NCBI GenBank assembly: GCA_018335795.1
Contig: JAGXRP010000032.1
Location: 46,654-110,653, forward strand
DNA: 64,000 bases
Origin: Desulfobulbaceae bacterium
Lineage (GTDB): Bacteria; Bacteroidota; Ignavibacteria; Kapaibacteriales; UBA2268
Direction: 5' to 3'
Part shown: in pieces, positions 8,735 through 18,700 of the stretch
How the letters are laid out: each line of letters opens with the position of its first letter
How positions within the stretch are numbered: position 1 is the stretch's first letter
The notes under the pieces: generated by a model
What the model was told of the DNA's origin: nothing
The model's database searches: none
The model's input: the letters and a program-made list of their open reading frames with translations, nothing else
Made by a program: the position numbers and the translations under genes

Positions 8735-9547
8735 ATGAAAAATTTTCTGGCGATTTTAATTATCACGTTTTTAACATTTTGGGGATGTTCGGACGAGAAA
8801 CCCAATCCTGAAACTGATGGCGTAATTGCACCTGACGGAATAAGCTTCAGTGGCTATAATTGGCAAATCAAATCAACGGATAATATCGCTGACAGTCGCT
8901 ATTTTTGTCTGACGGATAAATCAAACGTAAGAATTGACGACGAAGGGCACTTAGTGCTGAAGCTCACTTCGATGGATGCAATTTGGCACGGAGCAGAATT
9001 GATTACACAAGAGGATTTTGGTTTTGGTACTTTCAAAATTCAAATCGAAACAGATTTTACTAATTTTGACAGAAACGTCAGTTTCATGGCATCTGCTATT
9101 AATGTCACCGAAGATATTTTTGAAGGCATGACCCAAGCCGGGCTTCGATACAGTTTTTACGGCGAGGAAAACAATCCCAATCCCCTTTCTTATATTTTAT
9201 ATGCTACTGATAAAAAATACGCAGAAGAGTATAATTCGGGAAATCAATATAGTCAGTCAAAATCTGTGACTACGCATGAAATCAAGGTTTTACCTGATGA
9301 ATTAGCTTTTGAAAGCTACGTAGGTACGTCGAAAGATGAGCTGTTGGCTAAATATTCGACCAAAACAAGCGATGGCAGCGGAAATGATTATCTCGATATA
9401 AGTTTTTCAAAAACATTCCCGTCGAATAAGTTCATCTTTACGGTATGTTTGGGTGAATTCAACGAACCTGAAAAAGGCAAAGATTTGGAAATTAAAATTT
9501 TGAAATTCGAATTCACTCCGCATACAGACAGTTATAGTAAGAAATAA
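8735..9547 (+). CDS. lipoprotein with a GH16-like jelly-roll domain, catalytic motif not seen
   Basis: The N-terminus is a lipoprotein signal (FWGC, Cys18). The body starts like a family 16 glycoside hydrolase or concanavalin-type fold: [40 protein letters not shown]. In active GH16 enzymes an ExDxE motif follows shortly after; here the matching region ([19 protein letters not shown]) does not contain it. It is therefore probably a non-hydrolytic carbohydrate- or surface-binding relative, or a divergent fold. The carboxylase operon begins 32 bases after its stop. Confidence 0.6.
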   Translation: MKNFLAILIITFLTFWGCSDEKPNPETDGVIAPDGISFSGYNWQIKSTDNIADSRYFCLTDKSNVRIDDEGHLVLKLTSMDAIWHGAELITQEDFGFGTFKIQIETDFTNFDRNVSFMASAINVTEDIFEGMTQAGLRYSFYGEENNPNPLSYILYATDKKYAEEYNSGNQYSQSKSVTTHEIKVLPDELAFESYVGTSKDELLAKYSTKTSDGSGNDYLDISFSKTFPSNKFIFTVCLGEFNEPEKGKDLEIKILKFEFTPHTDSYSKK

Positions 9548-9579
9548 TCTTGCAATTATACATTCCAAACAAGACTAAA

Positions 9580-11187
9580 ATGCAAAGAATAAAATCAAAA
9601 CTGAACACACACTCTTCCGAATATATCAGCTATTTCGAGAATTCAATTCGTTTGATTGATGAATTGAGAGCAAATCTGCAACGCGTCAAACTTGGCGGAC
9701 CGGAAAGCTCGCGCGAAAGGCACATCAATCGAAACAAGCTATTAGCTCGAGATAGGATTAAATATTTATGTGATGAAAATACTCCATTTCTAGAATTGAA
9801 TGCATTCGCAGCTTGGGATATGTACGACGGAGACGCGCCGTCAGCGGGTGTGATAACCGGAATTGGGATTATACGCGGCAGAGAGTGTATGATAGTCGCA
9901 AATGATGCCACTGTCAAGGGTGGGACTTATTTCCCGATGACAATCAAAAAGCATATTCGCGCCCAACGCGTAGCTCTCGAAAATCGCCTTCCGTGTATTT
10001 ATCTCGTTGATTCAGGTGGAATCTTTCTGCCATTTCAATCGGAAACTTTTGCCGACAAAGAGCATTTCGGGAATATTTTTTTCAATCAAGCCCAGATGTC
10101 GGCACTCGGAATACCACAAATAGCATGTGTAATGGGTTCTTGCACAGCCGGTGGAGCATATGTTCCGGCAATGAGTGACGAAACAGTAATAGTCAAAAAT
10201 CAAGGTACTATTTTCATTGGCGGTCCGCCTTTAGTCAAGGCTGCAACGGGCGAAGAAGTTACGGACGAAGAGTTGGGCGGAGCAGACGTTCACACGAAAA
10301 TATCCGGTGTAGCAGACCACTTGGCGCTAAATGATGAACATGCCCTATCAATTGTCCGTAATATTGTCGAAAATCTTGGGCATTCGAGTAAATTTGATAT
10401 TGGCAGAATAGCCCCAGAAGAGCCTTACTATGACCCGAAAGAACTCTATGGCTTGATTCCGGATTCGCTTAAAAAGACTTTCAACATGTATGAAATAATT
10501 GCCCGAATTGTTGATGGCAGCCGCTTTCAGGAATTCAAAGCCGAATATGGCAAAACTCTAATCACAGGATTTGCCCGGATTAAGGGCTATCCAGTGGGAA
10601 TTGTTGCAAATAACGGCGTTCTGTTTTCGGAATCCTCATTGAAAGGAGCACATTTCATAGAGCTATGCTCAATGCGGAAAATTCCGCTCGTCTTTTTGCA
10701 AAATATAACTGGATTTATAGTCGGGAAAAAATACGAACATGGCGGTATCGCTCGCGATGGTGCAAAAATGGTTCATGCAGTTGCAAATGCGCAAGTGCCG
10801 AAATTTACTATGATTGTAGGCGGTTCTTATGGTGCAGGTAATTATGCAATGTGCGGAAGAGGATATAATCCAAACCTTTTGTACATGACACCACACAGTA
10901 GAATATCTGTTATGGGTGGAGAGCAGGCAGCGAGTGTTTTAGCATCTGTCAAAGTAAATCAATTACAAAAAGCAGGCAAAAAGCTAACCGAAGAAGATAT
11001 TGATGCAATAAAACAGCCGATACTCGACCAATATGAGCTTGAAGCGTCGCCATATTACAGTTCGGCAAGGCTTTGGGATGACGGCATAATTGACCCGATT
11101 GATATTCGGCACGTGCTTGGTCTCGGTATTTCAATGGCATTGAATAAAAGCATTGACGATGCTAAATTCGGTGTTTTTAGGATGTAG
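9580..11187 (+). CDS. acyl-CoA carboxylase carboxyltransferase subunit (methylcrotonoyl-CoA carboxylase beta-like)
   Basis: Transfers carboxyl from carboxybiotin to an acyl-CoA. Two crotonase-fold halves are seen: [26 protein letters not shown] with [16 protein letters not shown] in the first, and [11 protein letters not shown] with [14 protein letters not shown] in the second. The early [13 protein letters not shown] and [11 protein letters not shown] stretches match methylcrotonoyl-CoA carboxylase beta more than propionyl-CoA carboxylase. The frame begins at a TTG at 9550, but the ATG at 9580 fits the family N-terminus better. The next gene starts 25 bases after its stop. Substrate is inferred from similarity only. 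Confidence 0.88.
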   Translation: MQRIKSKLNTHSSEYISYFENSIRLIDELRANLQRVKLGGPESSRERHINRNKLLARDRIKYLCDENTPFLELNAFAAWDMYDGDAPSAGVITGIGIIRGRECMIVANDATVKGGTYFPMTIKKHIRAQRVALENRLPCIYLVDSGGIFLPFQSETFADKEHFGNIFFNQAQMSALGIPQIACVMGSCTAGGAYVPAMSDETVIVKNQGTIFIGGPPLVKAATGEEVTDEELGGADVHTKISGVADHLALNDEHALSIVRNIVENLGHSSKFDIGRIAPEEPYYDPKELYGLIPDSLKKTFNMYEIIARIVDGSRFQEFKAEYGKTLITGFARIKGYPVGIVANNGVLFSESSLKGAHFIELCSMRKIPLVFLQNITGFIVGKKYEHGGIARDGAKMVHAVANAQVPKFTMIVGGSYGAGNYAMCGRGYNPNLLYMTPHSRISVMGGEQAASVLASVKVNQLQKAGKKLTEEDIDAIKQPILDQYELEASPYYSSARLWDDGIIDPIDIRHVLGLGISMALNKSIDDAKFGVFRM

Positions 11188-11212
11188 GAACAAAATCCAA
11201 GGAAAAGATAAA

Positions 11213-12724
11213 TTGATAAAAAAAGTATTAATTGCAAATAGAAGCGAAATCGCTTGCAGGATTATCAAAAGCTGTAAGGCTATGGGAATTGAAACTGTGG
11301 CGATTTATTCCGATGCCGACGCAAATGCCTTGCACGTCAAAAGTGCTGACTTCGCAGAACATATCGGCGAGTCAGAAGCAAAGAAATCATACCTTGATAT
11401 GGACAAAGTAATCCGAGCAGCTGTCGAAAGCGGCTGTGATGCTGTACATCCCGGGTACGGTTTCTTATCGGAAAATCATGAATTCAATAGAAAAGTTCGC
11501 CAAAATGGGCTGATTTTTATTGGTCCAAGTGCGGAATCAATGGAATTGATGGGCTCCAAAACAAGTTCACGAACTTTGATGATTGAACATGGAATTCCTG
11601 TAGTCCCCGGTATGTTCATAGATAAATTAGAGGAAAGCAAAATTGCTGAACTGGCTGATGAAATTGGCTATCCAATATTAATCAAAGCGGCTGCAGGTGG
11701 TGGTGGCAAAGGTATGCGCGTAGTTCGTGCGAGCAATGAATTGATTTCAGCGATTGAATCCGCTCGCCGTGAATCTATGTCAGCTTTTGGAAGTGACGAG
11801 GTGTTTATCGAAAAATATGTCGAAAACCCTCGCCATATAGAATTTCAGATTGCTGCAGACCAACACGGCAATATCGTTCACCTTTTCGAGCGAGAATGCT
11901 CTATCCAACGCCGCCATCAAAAAATAATCGAAGAAACGCCATCAACAGCATTGACAAAAGATTTACGGGAAAAAATGGGCGAAGTAGCCAAAAAAGTTTG
12001 CCAAGTGGCAAATTATAACAATCTCGGTACTGTGGAATTTCTTTTCGATAATTCGGGCAATTTCTACTTTCTCGAAGTCAATGCCCGAATCCAAGTTGAG
12101 CACCCGATTACCGAAGAAACAACCGGAATAGACCTCGTGAAATTGCAAATTGACATCGCGAATGATTTGCCATTACCTTTTGAGCAAAATGATTTGAAGC
12201 AAACAGGTCACGCAATCGAATGCCGAATTTATGCTGAAGATGGCGACAATGACTTTTTGCCGTCATCGGGAAAGATATTGATGTTAAAAACGCCAGTTGG
12301 TGAAGGAGTTAGATATGATTCGGGTATTGAAACAGGTTCGGATGCAACAATTTACTACGACCCAATTCTTGCAAAACTCATTGTCCATGCAAATGATAGG
12401 GAATCTGCCAGATTGAAAATGATTGCAGCGCTGAAAAGCAATGTGATATTGGGCGTGAAAACTTCCATTAATTTCATGATTGCATGTCTCGAATCTGATG
12501 AATTCAAATCGGGAGATACATACACGAGCTTTATAGCCTTGAATTATGAAAAATTGAAAAATTATAGGCAAGATAAATTGTTGAATTTGGGGCTCGCGAC
12601 TGCTAATCAATATCTTCATGATGCACAGGCAAGTCAAATTATTTACGATTACAGTAAATCCAATCCTTGGCTCGAAATGGGTAATTGGGAAATATGTTCA
12701 AAGTATGAAGCGAGGTCATTATGA
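11213..12724 (+). CDS. biotin carboxylase subunit of the acyl-CoA carboxylase
   Basis: ATP-grasp enzyme that carboxylates biotin with bicarbonate. The N-terminal KKVLIANRSEIACRII, the ATP-binding Gly loop (AAAGGGGKGMRVV), the EVNARIQVEHPITEETTG stretch and the biotin carboxylase C-terminal domain (HAIECRIYAED) are present. The frame extends upstream to 11153 inside the previous gene. I place the start at TTG 11213 because AAGGAAAAG lies just upstream and it gives the usual IKKVLIANR N-terminus. It ends after the carboxylase domain at about 503 residues with no biotin carrier domain, which is a separate gene overlapping by ATGA. Confidence 0.9.
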   Translation: MIKKVLIANRSEIACRIIKSCKAMGIETVAIYSDADANALHVKSADFAEHIGESEAKKSYLDMDKVIRAAVESGCDAVHPGYGFLSENHEFNRKVRQNGLIFIGPSAESMELMGSKTSSRTLMIEHGIPVVPGMFIDKLEESKIAELADEIGYPILIKAAAGGGGKGMRVVRASNELISAIESARRESMSAFGSDEVFIEKYVENPRHIEFQIAADQHGNIVHLFERECSIQRRHQKIIEETPSTALTKDLREKMGEVAKKVCQVANYNNLGTVEFLFDNSGNFYFLEVNARIQVEHPITEETTGIDLVKLQIDIANDLPLPFEQNDLKQTGHAIECRIYAEDGDNDFLPSSGKILMLKTPVGEGVRYDSGIETGSDATIYYDPILAKLIVHANDRESARLKMIAALKSNVILGVKTSINFMIACLESDEFKSGDTYTSFIALNYEKLKNYRQDKLLNLGLATANQYLHDAQASQIIYDYSKSNPWLEMGNWEICSKYEARSL

Positions 12725-13206
12725 TTTTGAGTTATAACAATCAAAACTATCGTGTTTACGATGATAATGGCTCCTACGACATAAACAAAGTCAAAATCGG
12801 GTTAACTCTCTCGCAAACATCAAAAGGCTCTTACAGAGCAATTACAAGCGAAAAATCATATGATGTATTAGTAGCAAATGATGAAGAATTTTTGTACTTG
12901 TTTATCGAAGGTAAACAATTTACTTTCCGAAAGATTTCCGAAGATAATTTTAATCATGGAATTGATTCATCAGATATGGGTACCGGCGAAATTCATGCTC
13001 CAATGCCCGGAAGCGTTGTCAAAGTACTTGTTAAGGTTGGCGATAAAGTCGAAATAGGCACTCCTGTTCTAATCATCGAAGCAATGAAAATGGAGTCAAC
13101 GCTTTATGCCGATATTGAAGGAGTGGTAACAGCAGTGAATGCAATTGGAAAGGAACAGGTAGGAACAGAGAAAGCATTAGTAGTGATTGAATCTGTAAAA
13201 AAATAA
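12721..13206 (+). CDS. biotin carboxyl carrier protein of the acyl-CoA carboxylase
   Basis: Small carrier that shuttles carboxybiotin between the two catalytic subunits. The C-terminal biotinyl domain (about 88-158) carries EAMKM, with Lys123 the biotinylated residue, and APMPGSVVKVLVKVGDKV before it. The first 80 residues resemble the short linking domain found between carboxylase and carrier in fused enzymes. Its ATG overlaps the stop of the biotin carboxylase gene (ATGA, 12721-12724), indicating translational coupling and a 1:1 subunit supply. Confidence 0.92.
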   Translation: MILSYNNQNYRVYDDNGSYDINKVKIGLTLSQTSKGSYRAITSEKSYDVLVANDEEFLYLFIEGKQFTFRKISEDNFNHGIDSSDMGTGEIHAPMPGSVVKVLVKVGDKVEIGTPVLIIEAMKMESTLYADIEGVVTAVNAIGKEQVGTEKALVVIESVKK

Positions 13207-13264
13207 AATAGATTATTTTTATTTACGACAATAAAATTTATTCTATAACAATTTTGAGAGTGCT

Positions 13265-13891
13265 ATGGGTAAACATTTTGTTTCAAATCAAACAGAATCC
13301 GTAAAGATGTTTGGCAATCCTGTTGTCGAAGCATTATCAAAAGTACATTGGACAGTGCCACTGATAGTATATATTCCCATCATTTTATTTTTCCAATATC
13401 AATCAATTTTTACCTACAATTTTGGTATCCTCGAGTCATTTGCTTTGTTCTTGGGAGGCTTGTTTATTTGGACGCTGACTGAATATTTGTTGCATAGATT
13501 TGTATTTCATTTCGAACCAAAGTCACCTTTGGGCAAACGACTGCATTGGATGTTCCATGGCGTTCATCATGATTACCCGCAAGACAGATTCAGACTTGTG
13601 ATGCCGCCTTCGATTTCATTGCCACTTGCTACTATGTTTTATTTCCTTTTCCTTCTCGTTTTTGGCAGCGTTCATTTGCCGGCAATCTTTTCGGGCTTTT
13701 TAGCGGGCTATCTTGCGTATGACACAATTCATTACGCAATTCACCATAACGGATTCAGAAATAAATTTATGTTGAAAATTAAGCAACATCATATGCGACA
13801 TCATTATACCGAACCAAATGAAGGATACGGTGTGTCAAGTCCCTTGTGGGATTATGTTTTCAACACTCGACCAACAAAGAAATTGGGTTAG
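13265..13891 (+). CDS. fatty acid hydroxylase superfamily membrane protein (FA2H/sterol desaturase-like)
   Basis: Integral membrane di-iron oxygenase, most similar in layout to fatty acid 2-hydroxylases that hydroxylate lipid acyl chains using O2. The histidine clusters that bind the two irons are HRFVFH (77-82), HWMFHGVHH (94-102), HYAIHH (156-161) and HHMRHH (175-180). Hydrophobic spans lie at about 31-50, 57-75, 118-134 and 138-155. It has no N-terminal cytochrome b5 domain. It follows the carboxylase genes by 58 bases and may share their transcript. The stop overlaps the convergent gene by four bases. It implies exposure to oxygen at least part of the time. Confidence 0.87.
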   Translation: MGKHFVSNQTESVKMFGNPVVEALSKVHWTVPLIVYIPIILFFQYQSIFTYNFGILESFALFLGGLFIWTLTEYLLHRFVFHFEPKSPLGKRLHWMFHGVHHDYPQDRFRLVMPPSISLPLATMFYFLFLLVFGSVHLPAIFSGFLAGYLAYDTIHYAIHHNGFRNKFMLKIKQHHMRHHYTEPNEGYGVSSPLWDYVFNTRPTKKLG

Positions 13892-15720
13892 TACTCATAT
13901 TTCACTTTATTGAGAGTAACTGATTTAACGTAGTTTGTTTGTGCAGAAGTATTCAATAATTCGAGCATTGATGAAGTTGAATTATGGATAATGCTAACGA
14001 AAATCTCATCAGAATCCGATTCAATATCGAACCAATAATCATCATTTAACTTCGGGAGCGTTAGGTATGCTTTTTGAAGATGTTCCATTTTCAATTTCAA
14101 GGTTGAATCAATCATTTGGGCGTGCACGTGCAAAGTATCTGCGAATAAATATCCGGGAATCGTGATTTCATCATCATTCCGAATAATCCCAACTTTAGGA
14201 CTATTCAAACGGAAGTAAACTTTTGAAAGAAAATCACTTTCTTGCAAATAGATAGAAATGGGTTTATATTCAGCATGAAATTTTTCGTTTTGTTCGAGTT
14301 CAAGGCCTGTCCGAAAAGTAGGATAATTGCCCACATTGAAGATAATCAAATCCGGCTCACGAGATAAAACATATTCACCATCGCCGAGTTCATGCCCCAA
14401 CATTCCATCGCCAACATCAATCGGACGATTTTTGGCAATATGTTTATCATTCAGTCCGAGCATATCCAATGAGGGCAATTCTGACCAATATGGAATGGAC
14501 CCCGCCGCAGTGATGGCTACTAATGGTTGTGAATCTAAAAAAGAATGTTTAAGTGTAATCCCCAATTCTTTACCAATCCATTCCCAACGCTCATGTTTTG
14601 CTCTTCTACTTGCCGTGTTGACGATTTGTAATCCAAGAAATAAGAGCAAAAAACATAAAATCAAAACAGTTTTAGGCACTTTTCCGGAAAATTTTTCAAA
14701 ACTTGATAAAAACGACATTATTTGATGATTGCCATTTAAAATGAGGGAAAAAAATGCTACAACAACGACAGTCATGTGACGATATGCCGGGAAAACATCT
14801 CCCCCAATGAAAATCAGATAAGGTATGTATAAGATGAGGAATGTAAGGATATAAACATAAACCGGGTTTGATTTCAGCTTTGATGATGTGAAAAGTTGCT
14901 TGAATGCAAAAAATGAAAATGGTAGCATGAACAATAGTGCACCAAATACATACTCCAGCCCATTGAGAAGATGATTGCCCGATGGAGTGATTTTGACATA
15001 GGCAGTATTTGGCAGCAAATCATTGTAATAAATCATCCTAAATGTTAATTGCCCGATGAAAGCTGCAATCGGAAAGGAGAGCACTTTTATAAGCGGAATG
15101 ATTTTATGCTCTTTTTGCAATTGTGAACGATGCAAAATAAAAGTAATAGCAAAAGCTATTATGAATAGCGGTGTGTCCGGTCGAGTAAGAATCATTAGGG
15201 AAAAAGTCAAACCCAATAAAAGTATATTTTTTGGGGCTGATGAATCAGCAAAAAATCTCGGGAGCAAAAACAAGCTGAATGCAAATAGAAGCATCAATAA
15301 GGGCTGCTCAAGACCACCGATTGCCCAAACAATAATCGGTGCAGAAAAGGAATAAAAGATTACCCCAAACCATAAATCATTGATTGTTTTGCCATGTTTG
15401 AATATGCGGTCGTAGAAAAAAAGCATAGGAATGAGCAAAACGCAAATAAAGCCTAGTAATCTCACAGACACAATCAAATCTATACCAAACAATGCCAAAG
15501 CTGCATTCATCAAAATCCAAAGCAGATTCGAGTAGCCTTCAACATATTCGCCATTGTTCCATGTCAAAAAGTCACCATCTATCAATCTTGCGGCATAACG
15601 CAATGAAATCAGAGCGTCATCCGACAAAAATGGGTAATAATATGAAGCATGTACAAATAGTATGATTGCCGTGATTGACGACAAAATGATTAATTGCCAA
15701 GTTTTGCTGAGAGATGTCAT
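13888..15720 (-). CDS. polytopic membrane glycosyltransferase (GT-C fold, PMT/ArnT-like)
   Basis: Multi-pass protein with about a dozen hydrophobic spans in the first 420 residues and a periplasmic-type C-terminal domain of about 190 residues. The first loop contains FLSDDALISLRYAARL and GEYVEGYSNLLW, the acidic DD motif and context seen in GT-C enzymes that use polyprenyl-phosphate sugars. It is likely to decorate a cell-surface glycan or protein from the periplasmic side. Donor and acceptor are unknown. The gene is a single unit, 68 bases downstream of the giant C25 protein gene's stop. Confidence 0.72.
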   Translation of the reverse strand: MTSLSKTWQLIILSSITAIILFVHASYYYPFLSDDALISLRYAARLIDGDFLTWNNGEYVEGYSNLLWILMNAALALFGIDLIVSVRLLGFICVLLIPMLFFYDRIFKHGKTINDLWFGVIFYSFSAPIIVWAIGGLEQPLLMLLFAFSLFLLPRFFADSSAPKNILLLGLTFSLMILTRPDTPLFIIAFAITFILHRSQLQKEHKIIPLIKVLSFPIAAFIGQLTFRMIYYNDLLPNTAYVKITPSGNHLLNGLEYVFGALLFMLPFSFFAFKQLFTSSKLKSNPVYVYILTFLILYIPYLIFIGGDVFPAYRHMTVVVVAFFSLILNGNHQIMSFLSSFEKFSGKVPKTVLILCFLLLFLGLQIVNTASRRAKHERWEWIGKELGITLKHSFLDSQPLVAITAAGSIPYWSELPSLDMLGLNDKHIAKNRPIDVGDGMLGHELGDGEYVLSREPDLIIFNVGNYPTFRTGLELEQNEKFHAEYKPISIYLQESDFLSKVYFRLNSPKVGIIRNDDEITIPGYLFADTLHVHAQMIDSTLKLKMEHLQKAYLTLPKLNDDYWFDIESDSDEIFVSIIHNSTSSMLELLNTSAQTNYVKSVTLNKVKYEY

Positions 15721-15788
15721 AGAAAAAATAAATTCTTATAATTTGTAAATTTCAACAAGTGAAAATAATAACAAATTCGATAAGAAAA

Positions 15789-18700
15789 TTACCTAACTAT
15801 GACAAGCTTACCTCTTTGGGGTTCGTGGAAATAGTTTCCTTCCGCATTTACGACAAAAAAGTACACACCAGTCGGTAAAATGCTACCGTAATTATCTCTC
15901 AAATCAAATTGAACTTTATTCAAGCCAACTGCTAAAGTTTGTCCAATTTTGCGAACTTCATTGCCGTGCAAATCAAAAAAAGAAATAACGACGTTTGCGC
16001 CGCCTGCGGGTGCTGCATACATGAATTCTATTTGAGTAAGCTCTGTAGCAGGATTTGGTACTACATTCGGTACGCTGATATTTGCGTTATTGAGCATCAC
16101 TTTTGCAGTAAACTCAACAGTATCTGCATTTCCTTCGAGGTCGGAAAAATATACTATGATTGAGGCATCTGCATATTGCAATGTATCGGGCATAAATCTA
16201 AAAATTGCTTTCAAATCCGTGCCATCTGAAATCGGTTCGAATTCATGCCAAATTGTGCGTTGGTATGGATGTAAAAATCCATTTATTCTTACCGAAATCA
16301 ATTTCGCATCGTCAAAACTTAATTTAGAATTATCGAACAAATGAACTTCGACAACGGGTTGTCGAGAAACGTAATTGCCATCAACGAAATCTAAGCCATC
16401 GAATTTAAGTCTGATATGTGGCTTTTCAGTATCGGGACCAACTCTTAGCGATGATGAAGCAGTATTATTGAAGGTGTACAGCTCATTAAGTTTGGCATCC
16501 CTGTCAATATTTATAAAAATCGAGTTCAATGAATCCAGTTCTTTTGTATCAATCAGCATATTTGTCGTGATTGTTTCGTTTGCTCCGATACTTTCAATCT
16601 TATAATTATAGGTAATTGTTTCGTTTCCACCTTTTCTGACTACAACTTCTGCATCTACATTGTCGGCTGATGCTCTGAAAGATAGATTTCTGACAGCAAC
16701 GTTCATGCTCGCCAAATCTCCAAGTATATAGCTTTCTTTATCCGATTTTGTTTCAGATTGGACTAAGGCAAGTTCAGCAGTTGGTAAATAATTTACAAGT
16801 ATCGAAGTCAAATTTGTTTTCGCCGAGCTAAAGTATTGTTGCACCGACAAATCTTTTGCAATAAATTCGACTTCAAAATAAATATGAGGATATTCGATTG
16901 CATTGATAGATGAAATATCAATATTTTGCTTCAAAGCAGAGCTGACGAGCAGAACGGGTGTATTTGTCTTATTTAGCCCATAGATTTTGATATTTATATC
17001 GGCAGTGGTAGTTTCCAAATTCCCGTTTATATTGATATTATTCCATTTCAGAGCGGGACCTATATTTGGCGAAGTCATTTTACCATTAGGTTCAAATTTT
17101 GTTATGAAACCATCAACTACAACGCTATCACCATCCATATTAATCCCTTCGGGTATAGAGCCGACCGGTGCTCCACGCCATCCCATCATAGCAAATGAAA
17201 TGTTTTGTCCCAAATTATTGAGATTGATGTCGAGTGTGTCGCCTATCAATGAACCTAATTTCTTAAATTCAGCAAGCAAAGTATCTATGGAGCCATATCC
17301 GGGATTTTCTTCATATACCTTGAAATAAACCGGCAATCTGAATGATGAGCGGCATGAACCCATCATTACGAAATCATCATCACTAACTGAATCACGAAGG
17401 AATTCAACTAATCGGAAAGATGCTGAATCTTTACGCCAATTAAATTCGTTTGATTCTAATCCCCAAGTGTCGAATCTTCGATGTACAATACTATCAGGAA
17501 ATGCTCTACTGTTAATAACTGTTACGCTAATACCAATATCGAAAGGACCATCGGCGGTAACCTTGTCACCAACTTGCATCATTATATAAGGTTCAATTAT
17601 ACGTGTCCCCGAATCATCGGAAACTCCCTTGACGCTTATGATTTTAAAAGCAAAGAGGCTATCTTTTAAAGAAATTTGATTATTATCAACAGTTAACTTT
17701 TCGAGGTCATCTAATTGAAGATTGTCATTGAAAGGCAAAGTCCAGTTTGCTTGGTTATCAATACTTTTGCTCGAAGAGATAAAAGGCAAAACATCGAAAT
17801 CATTATCATCAGAATTCGGCTCGATACGTTTTGATTTTAAGAAATATAAGTCTCCGACTACAAGGCTTGTGTTGGGTGTATAATCTAAATGCGTTTCGTT
17901 GATAACAATATTGGCTGATTGCTCTTTGGTTGTGGAATAATCAAGTATAGCTCCATTTTCGGGGTTGAGCACTTGAAATTCATAATCAAAAGCACCACTC
18001 AAAGGCTCAATTAACCTGAATTTTGGAGTTTTGGAATTCACATCCCACAATGCAAGCGGTTCAATCGGCAACAGTTTATTCCCGAAAACTTCAACAGAAA
18101 ATGTGATTTGATTATTTGAACGGTCTAAATCATACACATTGTTATCAGGGTCAGCAATTATAGTGATAGTGTGGGTACCACTCATAGATTTAATAGGTAA
18201 ATCAAATGAAAAATCTTCAGAGTTGCACAAACCGTTATATATGTAAGAAAGTGTATCACTTACCCCTTTATAGGTTCTGACAAGATTTAAAGCAAAATTC
18301 GAGGATGCTTTGATGCCGTAATTGTTTAATAAACCTGTTATTGAAATTGATTCATCTTTATCACTAATGTTTGGGTTAATTTCGGAATTGATTCTTATAT
18401 CGGATTGCAAAAGATACAAATCAGGGTCTGTTGCATGCCTGACACGTATGAGTGGGTCGCCAAGCATAGAAAATTGATATAGTGTCCATAATTGGCGTAA
18501 AGCTCCCGGATACATCCGAGACTTACCATGTTGAAGTAATTCGGCTAAATTGCGTACTTTCTTAGTGGTGTCAGAAAGCAAGTCCATCATTGAACTTGAT
18601 ATAAAATTATGTTCACCGACCCAGCCAAGCGTGCTTGAACCAAAAACACAAACAAAACCTTTTTCCTTTTGCATAAGGTACTGTTCGTTTCTGCTAAAGA

